Origin: JANLSE01 sp038214135
GTDB lineage: Bacteria > Chloroflexota > Chloroflexia > Chloroflexales > Roseiflexaceae
DNA length: 28,131 nt
Direction: 5' to 3'
Assembly (NCBI GenBank): GCA_038214135.1
Contig: JBBQSD010000075.1
Coordinates: 1-28,131, forward strand
Shown here: piece by piece, positions 1 through 7,295 of the stretch
How the letters are laid out: each line of letters starts with the position of its first letter
Position numbering within the stretch: the first letter of the stretch is position 1
Translations under genes and position numbers: made by a program
Notes under the pieces: generated by a model
Seen by the model: the letters and a program-made list of their open reading frames with translations, nothing else
The model's database searches: none
Told to the model about the DNA's origin: nothing

Positions 1-1
1 G

Positions 2-85
2 CTACATGCGTATTTTGAATCGCGTATGCTCACGTCTCAGTTACTCGACAATCCACATCTATCCATCGGTGTCTCGGCGTATTGA
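2..85 (+). CDS. Possible 3' end of an upstream plus-strand gene
   Basis: From base 2 this frame is open to a TGA at 83-85 and encodes 27 residues ending in SIGVSAY. It is the only frame at the window edge that reads like an ordinary protein tail, and a hairpin terminator follows 57 bases later. The true start lies outside the window and no family can be recognised. The alternative 60-codon frame (6-188) runs through the terminator hairpin and into the tRNA trailer, so it is less likely. This is weak evidence that rests on position and plausibility only. Confidence 0.35.
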   Translation, partial: LHAYFESRMLTSQLLDNPHLSIGVSAY

Positions 86-142
86 TGCGTTCCAGCGTGA
101 GTTTGGCTACATGATTGGCTACATGCACCCCTCAAGACGAAC

Positions 143-170
143 AAACGCCCAAGCGATTGCTTGGGCGTTT
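143..170. terminator. Perfect 12-bp hairpin terminator between convergent units
   Basis: AAACGCCCAAGC (143-154) and GCTTGGGCGTTT (159-170) form a perfect 12-bp stem around the loop GATT. The stem ends in A:T pairs, so either strand leaves a short U-rich end. It sits 22 bases beyond the 3' end of the minus-strand tRNA-Thr and about 57 bases beyond the TGA at 85, so it can serve both sides. Confidence 0.8.
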
Positions 171-192
171 GGCTTTGTGATGCCTTAAAATA

Positions 193-268
193 TGGAGCCG
201 ATAGCGAGACTCGAACTCGCGACCTGCTGTTTACGAAACAGCTGCTCTACCAACTGAGCTACATCGGC
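193..268 (-). tRNA. tRNA-Thr (anticodon CGT), CCA encoded
   Basis: Read on the minus strand, the 76 bases fold as a standard cloverleaf. Acceptor GCCGATG pairs with TATCGGC, with one G:U at the base. The D-arm GCTC-AGTTGGTA-GAGC, anticodon stem GCTGT/ACAGC with loop TTCGTAA, and T-arm GCGAG-TTCGAGT-CTCGC follow. The anticodon CGT reads ACG (threonine). The discriminator is U and the terminal CCA is encoded (193-195). A good promoter lies just upstream and a hairpin terminator downstream, so it looks like a single-gene transcript. Confidence 0.97.
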
Positions 269-282
269 GGTCGATAGCGTTT

Positions 283-312
283 ATTGTAGCATAAATCGTG
301 AGAATACGTCAA
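283..312 (-). promoter_or_regulatory. Promoter of tRNA-Thr
   Basis: On the minus strand TTGACG (312-307) is followed after 18 bases by TACAAT (288-283). The -10 is preceded by TGC (extended -10 type). The expected start is about 6-8 bases upstream of the tRNA 5' end. Confidence 0.8.
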
Positions 313-445
313 CTGAAGCGATCAGCCATCAGCCTCCAGCTTTCTGGTGCAGATGAAAGCACTGTGCCTGACTGTAACGTTTATCCTCAGAATATGTTTT
401 ATCGTTAGCGCGAACTCAAGCTGAAAGCTAAGAGCCACGAGCTAT

Positions 446-503
446 GCTATCATGTATTTGCATGCCATACAGAACAATTGCCGCGGGAGCGTGATGGCAT
501 GCA
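446..503 (+). promoter_or_regulatory. hisS extended -10 and 5' leader hairpin
   Basis: TGC followed by TATCAT (446-453) is an extended -10 like those of other genes here, though no good -35 is visible. The expected transcript start, near 460, coincides with a perfect 10-bp inverted repeat: TGCATGCCAT (459-468) and ATGGCATGCA (494-503), with a 25-base loop. The mRNA would begin with this hairpin, and the ribosome site GAGAAGG follows at 516-522. No T-box consensus is present. Control of hisS by this structure is inference. Confidence 0.45.
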
Positions 504-529
504 GCCTCCCGTACGAGAAGGCGCTCGCG

Positions 530-1837
530 ATGAACCGACCGCAGAATATCAAGGGGATGCGCGATCATTTGCCGGAAGCGATGATCCTGCGCCAATACAT
601 TATCACCACGCTCACGAATGTCTTCGAGCGCCATGGATTTGAGCCGCTCCAGACACCGCTGGTTGAGTATGCTGCAACACTCGAAGGCAAAATTGGCGAT
701 GATGAAAAACTGATCTATCGCTTCGAAACCCATGGCGGCGATAAGGTTGCCCTGCGCTATGATCAGACTGTCCCATTGGCGCGGGTGGTTGGCCAGTATC
801 AGGGCAAGCTGACGTTCCCGTGGCGACGCTATGCGATTGGCCAATCATATCGCGGTGAACGCCCGGCTCGTGGCCGGTATCGTGAGTTCTGGCAGGCCGA
901 TGTCGATATTGTTGGTTCCTCATCGCCAATTGCCGATGCCGAAATCATTGCGACGCTCACCGATTCGCTGACTGCACTGGGATTCCATGGCTTTACCACG
1001 CTGCTGAACCATCGCCAGATCATTGGCGGGATTGCCCGTGTTTCTGGGTTGGATGAACAGGCGGCTGGAGGCCTCTATCGTGCAATCGACAAGATCGACA
1101 AAATTGGCCCAGATGGTGTGCGCGAGGAACTGTTGCGCAGTGGCGTCGATGCAGCGGCTGCCGACAAAATTCTGACAATTATTCAGATCAATGGCTCGGC
1201 CAGCGATGTGCTGGAAGCGCTTTCCGAACAACTCGCCAACGACGAGCGAGCGCTTCAGGCGCTCACCAACCTGCGTGCGATCATTGGCCGCCTGGCCGAG
1301 ATGGGCATTCCGCCAGAGCGCTATGCCATTTCGCCGAGCCTGGCGCGTGGCCTTTCATACTATACGGGCTGTGTATTTGAGGCGGTTGTCGATAACCCGC
1401 CAATGGGATCATTACTTGGTGGTGGCCGCTATGATGAACTGGTTGGGATGTTTGCTGGCCGCCCGATCCCAACCGTCGGGTTGGCCTTTGGCATCGAACG
1501 CCTGCACGATGTCATGGAAGAACTCGGCCTTGGGCCGGTGAGCCGAACCATTCCCGAGGTATTTGTAACAATATTCAGCCAGGAACTCGCTGGCGAAGCA
1601 TTGCGGCTTGCCTCAGAACTACGGGCAAGTGGCCTGAAGGTTGAAGTTGCCCTTGATCCAGGCGATAAACTTGGCAAACAACTCAAATATGCCGATCAGC
1701 GCCACATTCCGTTTGCTGTCGTCATTGGCCCGGATGAACTCACCCGTGGCGAAATCGTCGTCAAGGATCTACGCAGCGGCAATCAGCGCAGCATCGCCCG
1801 TGATCAGGCAGCAGCACAGATTCATGCGGCACGTTGA
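530..1837 (+). CDS. hisS: Histidine--tRNA ligase
   Basis: Charges tRNA-His with histidine through a histidyl-adenylate in the cytoplasm. The 435 residues match the usual 410-440 of the family. Class II catalytic core: the N-terminal PQNIKGMRDHLP region, motif 2 with SYRGERPARGRYREFWQ (about 106-122), the histidine-specific loop LARGLSYYTG (271-280) and motif 3 PTVGLAFGIERL (about 314-325). The C-terminal HGTP anticodon-binding domain is complete. I chose the ATG at 530 because GAGAAGG lies about 8 bases upstream and the protein then begins as its relatives do. The frame is open back to an ATG at 452, but that start would overlap the -10 and the leader hairpin. The HisA loop has Ser where many homologues have Asp (RGLSYYTG). 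The gene stands alone, with repeats beginning directly after its TGA. Confidence 0.97.
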   Translation: MNRPQNIKGMRDHLPEAMILRQYIITTLTNVFERHGFEPLQTPLVEYAATLEGKIGDDEKLIYRFETHGGDKVALRYDQTVPLARVVGQYQGKLTFPWRRYAIGQSYRGERPARGRYREFWQADVDIVGSSSPIADAEIIATLTDSLTALGFHGFTTLLNHRQIIGGIARVSGLDEQAAGGLYRAIDKIDKIGPDGVREELLRSGVDAAAADKILTIIQINGSASDVLEALSEQLANDERALQALTNLRAIIGRLAEMGIPPERYAISPSLARGLSYYTGCVFEAVVDNPPMGSLLGGGRYDELVGMFAGRPIPTVGLAFGIERLHDVMEELGLGPVSRTIPEVFVTIFSQELAGEALRLASELRASGLKVEVALDPGDKLGKQLKYADQRHIPFAVVIGPDELTRGEIVVKDLRSGNQRSIARDQAAAQIHAAR

Positions 1838-1957
1838 TATAGCCGATAGGCCGATAGCCGAAACCAAGAACCGAGTATTCAGGAGTCAGAATACTAAACC
1901 GAGACCGAGAGTCGCTCGCACCCCTGCTGCGCTTCTCCTCTCCCAATTGGAGAGGGG
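1838..1957. repeat. Composite repeat block after hisS, ending in a hairpin
   Basis: Directly after the hisS stop come three overlapping copies of CCGATAG (1838-1861). Next is a GAGTATTCAGGAGTCAGAAT element (1872-1891), a member of the family dispersed through this window. At 1937-1955 is a 7-bp hairpin, CCTCTCC / GGAGAGG with loop CAATT, that could end hisS transcription. Confidence 0.7.
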
Positions 1958-2007
1958 TTAGGGCATGATCAACAGGCGCTGGCGAGCCATCAACATCCTT
2001 TGCGGGT

Positions 2008-2084
2008 CGGGTACCCTCTGGGCGGGAACGGTTTCTGGCGAAAAAAGCAGCGGCATTATCGCGGGCGCGGGGTGCGCAGCCCCG
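2008..2084. repeat. Repeat fragments in the fchA leader
   Basis: CGGGTACCCTCTGGG (2008-2022) recurs exactly in inverted orientation at 22109-22123, inside the second copy of the ABC-F upstream repeat. A small hairpin, CGGGG / CCCCG with a 7-base loop (2068-2084), lies just before the fchA ribosome site. I see no convincing promoter for fchA. The 280 bases between hisS and fchA otherwise hold only repeats. Confidence 0.5.
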
Positions 2085-2117
2085 AATACAAAATGGCTAA
2101 CCATAACGGAGGAGTAT

Positions 2118-2759
2118 ATGAATGAGCAACCAGTGCTTGAACATACCGTCGGTACGTTCCTTGATGCATTGGCCAGCGGTGCGCCAACACCCGGTGGTGG
2201 CAGTGCAGCAGGGCTGAGCGGAGCTATGGCCGCCGCATTGATTGCGATGGTCTGCCATCTCACAATCGGCAAGAAGCAGTATGCCGAATTTGAGGCAGAA
2301 GCGAAATCCATCCTATCCAGCGCCGAAATACGGCGTAGCGAACTCCAGATTCTTACACAGGAGGATATAACTGCCTTTAATCGGCTGATGGCGGCCTATC
2401 GGCTCCCCAGGATGACCGACGCCGATGCTGCGCTGCGTAAGACCGCCATTCAGAGCGCCACAAAACTAGCAACCGATGTTCCACTGCGAACCGCCCGTGC
2501 TATCGCCAATCTGCTGCCGCTGTGTGCGCCACTGGCCCGTAACGGCAACCGAACCGCCGTCAGCGACGTTGGCGCGGCCATTCTCCTAATTCAGGCGGCA
2601 ATTCCAATGGCATTGCTGAATGTGGAAACAAACCTGCTGCAGCTTGAGGACCAGAATTTTGTGCGCGCTGCCCGTGCCCAGGTTGTGGATCTAACAGTCG
2701 GCCTGAGCGATGAGATTACCGGGGTTCTACTCGTGGTGCGCGAACGATTACGGGGCTAG
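2118..2759 (+). CDS. fchA: Methenyltetrahydrofolate cyclohydrolase, FchA / cyclodeaminase family
   Basis: Cytosolic enzyme of folate one-carbon metabolism. The family (C-terminal domain of formiminotransferase-cyclodeaminase) either opens the methenyl-THF ring to 10-formyl-THF or deaminates formimino-THF. Family hallmarks are the N-terminal SGAPTPGGGSAAGLSGAMAAAL stretch (folate-binding glycine-rich segment), the all-helical layout and a length of 213 residues, close to the usual 205-215. The ATG at 2118 is chosen because GGAGG ends five bases before it and the protein then starts normally (MNEQPVLEH). An upstream ATG at 1965 would translate repeat DNA. No folD, hutI or ftcD neighbour is present, so cyclohydrolase is preferred only because standalone forms are usually named so. 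The stop TAG is fused to a dispersed repeat. Confidence 0.88.
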   Translation: MNEQPVLEHTVGTFLDALASGAPTPGGGSAAGLSGAMAAALIAMVCHLTIGKKQYAEFEAEAKSILSSAEIRRSELQILTQEDITAFNRLMAAYRLPRMTDADAALRKTAIQSATKLATDVPLRTARAIANLLPLCAPLARNGNRTAVSDVGAAILLIQAAIPMALLNVETNLLQLEDQNFVRAARAQVVDLTVGLSDEITGVLLVVRERLRG

Positions 2760-2784
2760 TATTCAGGAGTCGGAATTCAGAATA
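2757..2784 (+). repeat. GTATTCAGGAGTC repeat fused to the fchA stop codon
   Basis: The fchA TAG (2757-2759) continues directly as TATTCAGGAGTCGGAATTCA, a slightly diverged copy of the GAGTATTCAGGAGTCAGAAT family. Confidence 0.7.
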
Positions 2785-2862
2785 GTGTGCCGCTACGCAC
2801 GGTAGGCGTTCGGGGGTGCGTTGGGGCGTATAGCTCTACGTGTTCTTTTTTTGGTTTAAAGA

Positions 2863-2925
2863 ATGTTGGTAGCTCGCCAATGCCCGTTGGTCATGCCACG
2901 GCTGCGATCAACATGCGTTGGTGGC
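2863..2925. repeat. 63-base dispersed repeat, copy 1 (partner at 17682-17744)
   Basis: Begins ATGTTGGTAGCTCGCCAA and ends ACATGCGTTGGTGGC. Aligned by eye without gaps to 17682-17744 it shows 11 mismatches in 63 bases. The 335-base gap 2760-3094 holds this repeat, an 8-bp inverted repeat (ACGCGGCG at 3008-3015, CGCCGCGT at 3035-3042) and low-complexity CTTGTTC/GGTTCT runs. I see no gene in it. Confidence 0.7.
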
Positions 2926-3094
2926 AAGATGATGGTGGCATTGTACCCAACGAACGTCGGGGCGCTACCAAGCCGCCTACATCTGTCCAACCACTGTCAA
3001 TTTCACCACGCGGCGCGTGCTCGCCCACCACGAACGCCGCGTTGGAGTACATCGCTTGTTCCCTTGTTGCTGGTTCTGGGTTCTCAGGTATCGG

Positions 3095-3811
3095 CTATGG
3101 GTTCGCCCTACCCTGGCGCATCAATAGAATCAAGATATGATCGCGCCACAGTAAGATCCAGCGTGTGAAATAATAAACAGTGCGATAGAGTTTACTGCGC
3201 CGCACCGGGTCGTAGTCAACAAGAACAACCTGGGGACCCTTTTCGTCTCGGAGCAGCAACAGGTTGTGTGAGCGCAACAGGTTACGTTGAACCAGAAAGC
3301 TCCACACCCGTTTGGGCAACATCCAGATCGCCTTCATGCGGGTTCGTTCGGCATCGCTCGAACTTGTTCGGCCATACAGATCGGGCATACTCCCCGTCAG
3401 CCGGTAGTGGCGCAGCGAACGCCGAATCACATCACGCAATTGGTCGGCCAGAATACGGCGTTCATCTACGCTGAGTTGCGAATAATCAACCTCAAACAAT
3501 GGTTTGGCCGGGCCAGCATATGGCTGGATCACAACAACCTGTGCGCGATTGGTGCTATCGCGTGCAACCAGATAATAGCTTGGCAGGCTATGCTGCGGCC
3601 CAAGGCACACGGCAAACTGCTCAGCAGCGCTGCGTAGGCTATGCGCCTGGCTGAGTGCATCGGCAATGCTTCCGCCCAGATCGCTCTTAACCTTGACAAC
3701 ATAGCGCTGATCATCGGTGCGGTACACCTCGGTCTCATTGCCACCGGCGATCCGCTCCAGCACCAGATCGTGATCAATTGGCGCAAACACCTGATCGGTG
3801 TGAAGTTCCAT
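3095..3811 (-). CDS. Uncharacterised protein-kinase-fold protein, possibly catalytically impaired
   Basis: A 238-residue soluble protein whose layout resembles a small kinase or aminoglycoside-phosphotransferase fold (YrbL-like). Visible marks are a glycine-rich turn GGNETEVYRT (about 23-32), a β3-type lysine in YVVKVK (about 37-42), RNLLRSHNLLLL in the catalytic-loop position and VLVDYDP in the DFG-like position. The loop has Asn where active Hanks kinases have the catalytic Asp (RN-L versus RD-L), so it may be a pseudokinase or a divergent small-molecule kinase. The C-terminal 40 residues are rich in Trp, Tyr and Arg and end in a hydrophobic helix. The start is uncertain: the ATG at 3811 is preferred because the longer frame to 3886 runs into the upstream gene's terminator. 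A weak GAG precedes 3811. No substrate can be named. It stands alone. Confidence 0.65.
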   Translation of the reverse strand: MELHTDQVFAPIDHDLVLERIAGGNETEVYRTDDQRYVVKVKSDLGGSIADALSQAHSLRSAAEQFAVCLGPQHSLPSYYLVARDSTNRAQVVVIQPYAGPAKPLFEVDYSQLSVDERRILADQLRDVIRRSLRHYRLTGSMPDLYGRTSSSDAERTRMKAIWMLPKRVWSFLVQRNLLRSHNLLLLRDEKGPQVVLVDYDPVRRSKLYRTVYYFTRWILLWRDHILILLMRQGRANP

Positions 3812-3848
3812 CAACTCATACTCTGCTAATCTTTGCCTGCTATAACGA

Positions 3849-3883
3849 CGAACAAAACAACGCCCCGGTTGCAGCCGAGGCGT
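3849..3883 (-). terminator. Intrinsic terminator downstream of the AOR gene
   Basis: On the minus strand ACGCCTCGG and CCGGGGCGT pair (one mismatch) around a short loop and are followed by TGTTTTGTTC. It lies about 80 bases past the AOR stop and ends the tsaE-tsaB-AOR unit. Confidence 0.65.
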
Positions 3884-3929
3884 CATACATTTCCCAATGG
3901 CAGAGAGGTTAGGATGAGGGTGGTTCGCA

Positions 3930-3965
3930 ATTCTGACTCCTGACTCCTGACTCCTGAATACTCGG
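3930..3965 (-). repeat. Triple GGAGTCA repeat abutting the AOR stop codon
   Basis: On the minus strand, immediately after the TAG of the AOR gene, comes CCGAGTATTCAGGAGTCA, then two more GGAGTCA units and GAATT. It is the same family as at 1872, 2760, 17746, 18465 and 27942. The 7-base unit is tandemly triplicated here. Confidence 0.75.
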
Positions 3966-5768
3966 CTATGTCGTCAGCGGGTCGATCCCGAGTTCTGCCA
4001 GGCGTGCCGGGGTTGGCTCGCCCTGTTCATTCCAGCTATGGCGGCGATAATATTCGGCCAGTAATTCATCGATTGCTGGGAGTTTGCCAAGCGCTGGCCC
4101 AGATTCAAGCGGATCATGCGTCCATCGATGGGGCAGCCCATCACGATCCGATTCATAGTGGATCGCAAGTAGGCGCTCAAAGGTCACAATTCGCTCGCCA
4201 AGTTTTGCGATCTCGACACCGCTGAATGGCCGGCCAAGTGCCGCCGAAACCAGTTCGGTCACTTCCGATGGTGCGATCTGATAGGCCATAAGTGCCAAAC
4301 GGCGGCAGATGCCGATCGCATCCAGGGCCGCAGCAAAACGTTCATGCCAGATCAGCCGGGGAACAGTACCGCGAACAGCCTGGGGATGATTGCCATCGGG
4401 AAGCCAGGCCGGTGGTTCAGCAAGTAAGCCCTCATAGCTCATGGCATAGCGATGATCGCTGCCAATTGGCGAACTGGCATAGGTGAGCGCCAATTCCGGC
4501 AGTGCCCGCGGATCGAGCGCTGGCATAGCCATCCCCTGAACCTGTGGTGCAAAGGTGCCGCTGCCATAGTACACATCCTGGATCTCGCCCACACCCAGCG
4601 AGATCATATCGCGCTTCTCCTGGCGTTGGCCAAGCCGACGGATCGCCGCAAGCACTGCATCACCATCGCCCCACGGCAGCGTCCCCGCTCGGCTCAAGCC
4701 CTCCTGCTGGCATTCCATGGTGAATGCGATTGCAGCACTGGTGGCGGTAACATCCAAGCCAAGCCGTAGGCATAGATCATTGGCAATGATAATGGTATCT
4801 GGGGTTGTGATGCCACAGGCTGCGCCAAAACCGGCCACCGCTTCGAGTTCTGGGTAGGCCATTGGTTCGCCATTACGCCGTATATACGAACTTGCACAGG
4901 GCAGCACACAACCCTCGCAGCCACGCGGTTCGCGTCGGCCACGCTGCGCCATTGCCACGCGATTGATCGCCTGGGCATGGGCAAGCTCGCCATCCTGCCC
5001 ATTGCGCCCACTCAACAGGCCGCGCTCCTGCGCCGCAGCGGCATAATAGAGGCTGCCACCATATTGCCGAATGCCAGCCGCCAGCTCGCTCGTTGCTGAT
5101 CGTTTTGCCACCCCAGACATCACTGCATCGGCGCGCAGCCCATCGGCTGGCACGAGTTGGGTGCTCCCACGGATGGCAATCGCCTTCACGCGCTTGTTGG
5201 CCATGACTTTACCCGTTCCGGCTGGTTCTGCTGGGTAAAGCCCATCGGCAACAATACTACTATAGGCCACACCGGCCTCACCTGCTGGCCCGATACAAAC
5301 GACAGACCAATCGCCGCCGAGTTCAGTGCGAACCGCCTGCGCCGTTGCATATGTATCCAACCCGGCTAGCTGATCGGCTGGCCGAATGCTCACATTGCCA
5401 TCTTCAATAGCAATATAGCACCACTCCTGGCTCTGCCGCTCGATGGCAAGCAGATCGATACCAGCACGCCGCAGCATCGCACCCCAACGCCCAATCGCCC
5501 AGGAATGAGCGATCAGGCCCGTTAGCGGTGAACGGGTTGTGACGATAAAGCCACCAGATGCCGATGCAACCACGCCAACGAGCGGCCCGGCACTGAAAAT
5601 AAGCATATTCGACGCTGAGGTAGGAGCAACATCGACTGACACACGGCTGGACAGCAGCCAGGCTGCAGCGCCACGCCCGCCAAGGAACTGCTGCTCAATG
5701 GCCGGGGGCAGCTCCTCACGCAGGCTCTGTTGGGTGTCCAACGCAATTCGTAGGACGCGTAGGGACAT
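3966..5768 (-). CDS. Aldehyde:ferredoxin oxidoreductase family protein
   Basis: A 600-residue member of the AOR family, whose proteins carry a tungsten (or molybdenum) bis-pterin centre plus one [4Fe-4S] cluster and oxidise aldehydes to acids with ferredoxin as acceptor. N-terminal domain: GGRGAAAWLL (30-39) and the pterin-binding GTGKVMANKRVKAIAI stretch (184-199). Cluster ligands appear intact: Cys284, Cys287 and Cys291 (CEGCVLPC) and a distant Cys488 in IGICRR, matching the CX2CX3C...C pattern. The ATG at 5768 has GGGAG about 8 bases upstream. The gene begins 22 bases after tsaB and is probably cotranscribed with tsaE-tsaB. The true substrate is unknown; many family members in this kind of bacterium are uncharacterised. 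The later half is fairly divergent and no cofactor gene lies nearby. Confidence 0.88.
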   Translation of the reverse strand: MSLRVLRIALDTQQSLREELPPAIEQQFLGGRGAAAWLLSSRVSVDVAPTSASNMLIFSAGPLVGVVASASGGFIVTTRSPLTGLIAHSWAIGRWGAMLRRAGIDLLAIERQSQEWCYIAIEDGNVSIRPADQLAGLDTYATAQAVRTELGGDWSVVCIGPAGEAGVAYSSIVADGLYPAEPAGTGKVMANKRVKAIAIRGSTQLVPADGLRADAVMSGVAKRSATSELAAGIRQYGGSLYYAAAAQERGLLSGRNGQDGELAHAQAINRVAMAQRGRREPRGCEGCVLPCASSYIRRNGEPMAYPELEAVAGFGAACGITTPDTIIIANDLCLRLGLDVTATSAAIAFTMECQQEGLSRAGTLPWGDGDAVLAAIRRLGQRQEKRDMISLGVGEIQDVYYGSGTFAPQVQGMAMPALDPRALPELALTYASSPIGSDHRYAMSYEGLLAEPPAWLPDGNHPQAVRGTVPRLIWHERFAAALDAIGICRRLALMAYQIAPSEVTELVSAALGRPFSGVEIAKLGERIVTFERLLAIHYESDRDGLPHRWTHDPLESGPALGKLPAIDELLAEYYRRHSWNEQGEPTPARLAELGIDPLTT

Positions 5769-5790
5769 AGTGTCTCCCTCAGAACAGGCT

Positions 5791-6441
5791 TCAGAGCTGG
5801 GCCAGCCGCACTGGCTGCCCCAGATAGATCGGTTCGAGCATTGCGATATCGTTCAGGCTACCATCCTGGATTCGCCGCCAGGCCAGTTCGGCCAGAAAAC
5901 CAGGCCGCCGCATACTGGCTGCCAACCCAGGGAAACGCGCCCGCTCCCCCAGATGCTGGCTGAGTGTCATTCGTAGCTCAGTATCGATATCACCACAGAA
6001 GAGGGTTGGTGTGCCTGTTTCTGCACATAGCTCGGCCAGGGTTGTATTGCGCGGCTGGCCGTCGAGTGCATCCTGGGTTGCATACCGATCCCGCCCCAGC
6101 CGGAGTATCGGGACGATGGGTAGGCCCGTGCCGCCATACTGATACACAAGCGCATCCAGGGTTCCTACCCCAACAACCGGCAGATCGAGTGCGAGTGCCA
6201 ACCCTTTTGCGGTGCTGATGCCAACTCGCAATCCGCTCCAGCTTCCAGGCCCAATTGCGACACCAATGGCGCGAATGGCCTCGCGTGGCCGACCAATATA
6301 GCCTAATAGGGCAGTGAGTTGTGGCATCAATTGCGCTGTATGCTCCCGCCCAGAATTCCATGCATATTCCGCCAGCAGCCCCTGCTCATCGTAGCAAGCC
6401 AGGCCAATCTGATTGGTTGAGGTATCGATTGCCACCAACAT
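5791..6441 (-). CDS. tsaB: tRNA t6A biosynthesis protein TsaB
   Basis: Partner and scaffold of TsaD in making N6-threonylcarbamoyladenosine at position 37 of tRNAs that read ANN codons. ASKHA-fold protein: MLVAIDTSTNQIGLA at the N-terminus, the helix with GREHTAQLMPQL, and the hallmark GPGSWSGLRVGISTAKGLA (about 70-88). Length is 216 residues, near the usual 210-235. The ATG at 6441 overlaps the tsaE stop as TGATG, a translational coupling signature. A longer reading frame upstream lies entirely within tsaE and is not used. Neither TsaD nor TsaC is in the window. Confidence 0.95.
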   Translation of the reverse strand: MLVAIDTSTNQIGLACYDEQGLLAEYAWNSGREHTAQLMPQLTALLGYIGRPREAIRAIGVAIGPGSWSGLRVGISTAKGLALALDLPVVGVGTLDALVYQYGGTGLPIVPILRLGRDRYATQDALDGQPRNTTLAELCAETGTPTLFCGDIDTELRMTLSQHLGERARFPGLAASMRRPGFLAELAWRRIQDGSLNDIAMLEPIYLGQPVRLAQL

Positions 6442-6962
6442 CAACCCACCACCGCTCGCTTTAATTCTGCAACAAGCGCTTCGTAGCGCGGCCCGTGTGG
6501 CTCGAATCGCAATGCCCGTTTCGTTTCGCTGACATAGCTGAAGATAATGTTCAGCCGCTGATCCGGCAGTTGATCGGCGGCCCGTTCGGCCCACTCGATC
6601 AGGCAAACCCCATCGCCAGCAACATATTCATCGAGCCCGATATCGCTCACCTCGCGCACATCATCGAGCCGATAGAGATCGACATGATAGATTGTCAGGC
6701 GATCATGCTTCACACCAGCACGATATTCATTCACAAGCACAAAACTAGGGCTGTTGACAAGATCCTCTGAGCCAAGCCCTGCCGCAACCCCCTTGACGAA
6801 GTGCGTCTTACCGGCTCCAAATTCACCCAACAACAACACCAGATCGCCCATACCCAGAAGCTCACCGAGCCGCTGGCCGATCCGTGCTGTTTGTGCAGGA
6901 CTATGGCTGATGCAGTCGAGCACATGTGGCGAATGGGCCACCCGCAGGCGCTGTTCTTTCAT
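6441..6962 (-). CDS. tsaE: tRNA t6A biosynthesis ATPase TsaE
   Basis: P-loop ATPase that works with TsaB-TsaD in t6A formation. Features: Walker A GEFGAGKTHF (about 48-57), the switch region NSPSFVLVNEY, HVDLYRLDD, and IEWAERAADQLP, which is the characteristic TsaE C-terminal motif. From the ATG at 6962 it has 173 residues, typical for the family. AGG lies 5 bases before this ATG, and an extended -10 lies only 7 bases before it. The frame is open to an ATG at 6992, but that would start upstream of the promoter box. First gene of the tsaE-tsaB-AOR unit. Confidence 0.94.
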   Translation of the reverse strand: MKEQRLRVAHSPHVLDCISHSPAQTARIGQRLGELLGMGDLVLLLGEFGAGKTHFVKGVAAGLGSEDLVNSPSFVLVNEYRAGVKHDRLTIYHVDLYRLDDVREVSDIGLDEYVAGDGVCLIEWAERAADQLPDQRLNIIFSYVSETKRALRFEPHGPRYEALVAELKRAVVG

Positions 6963-6969
6963 AGCACCT

Positions 6970-6978
6970 ATTGTAGCA
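6970..6978 (-). promoter_or_regulatory. Extended -10 of tsaE, giving a leaderless or near-leaderless mRNA
   Basis: TGC followed by TACAAT (minus strand) is the same string as in the tRNA-Thr promoter. The -10 ends 7 bases before the tsaE ATG, so transcription should begin at or within a few bases of the start codon. No good -35 is visible. Confidence 0.6.
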
Positions 6979-7055
6979 CACCGTTGCAGCATCAGAGTGA
7001 GATACGCTTGTCATCCTGGAACAGCTCACAAACGCTACTATGGAAGTAGACCAAT

Positions 7056-7208
7056 GTTCATGTTTGTTGAGACCTGTCACATGAACCTTAGCCGCAGGCT
7101 TCAGCCTGCGGGCACGGTGGATGCAAACGATACCCGATGAACATGGAACGATCCATCAGCCTGCGGTGCTGGTAACGATATGGGGTAGTTAATTCTGCCG
7201 GCGCAGAA
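7056..7208. repeat. Mosaic of short palindromes upstream of the DUF1800 gene
   Basis: The 333-base gap between divergent tsaE and the DUF1800 gene holds several palindromes. GTTCATGT / ACATGAAC is at 7056-7086. CCGCAGGCT / AGCCTGCGG is at 7092-7111. A block at 7131-7166 recurs in inverted form at about 25122-25155, including 20 identical bases from CCGCAGGCTGATGG to ATCGTT. TTCTGC-CGGC-GCAGAA is at 7193-7208. I see no gene here. Confidence 0.7.
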
Positions 7209-7222
7209 GGACTATGGTGCTA

Positions 7223-7252
7223 TTGCCGCTGCTATGTTGGTTCCGCTAGACT
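7223..7252 (+). promoter_or_regulatory. Candidate promoter of the DUF1800-DUF1501 pair
   Basis: TTGCCG (7223-7228), an 18-base spacer and TAGACT (7247-7252). The predicted start near 7259 gives a leader of about 37 bases carrying the ribosome site AAGGAG. Confidence 0.5.
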
Positions 7253-7295
7253 ATGAGCGGCTGCTATTCAGCACAACATTCAAGGAGCCTCAGCC

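Noticed and set aside
6..188. A 60-codon plus-strand frame at the window edge
   Set aside because: It reads through the perfect terminator hairpin into the tRNA trailer and has no ribosome site.
459..503. T-box riboswitch ahead of hisS
   Set aside because: The T-box core sequence and an intrinsic terminator are both absent.
452..530. Upstream start for hisS
   Set aside because: It lies in the -10 box and leader hairpin, and homologues start at MNRPQNIKG-like residues.
2787..3168. Plus-strand frames of about 100 codons after fchA
   Set aside because: They consist of repeat DNA and overlap the minus-strand kinase-like gene; no ribosome site.
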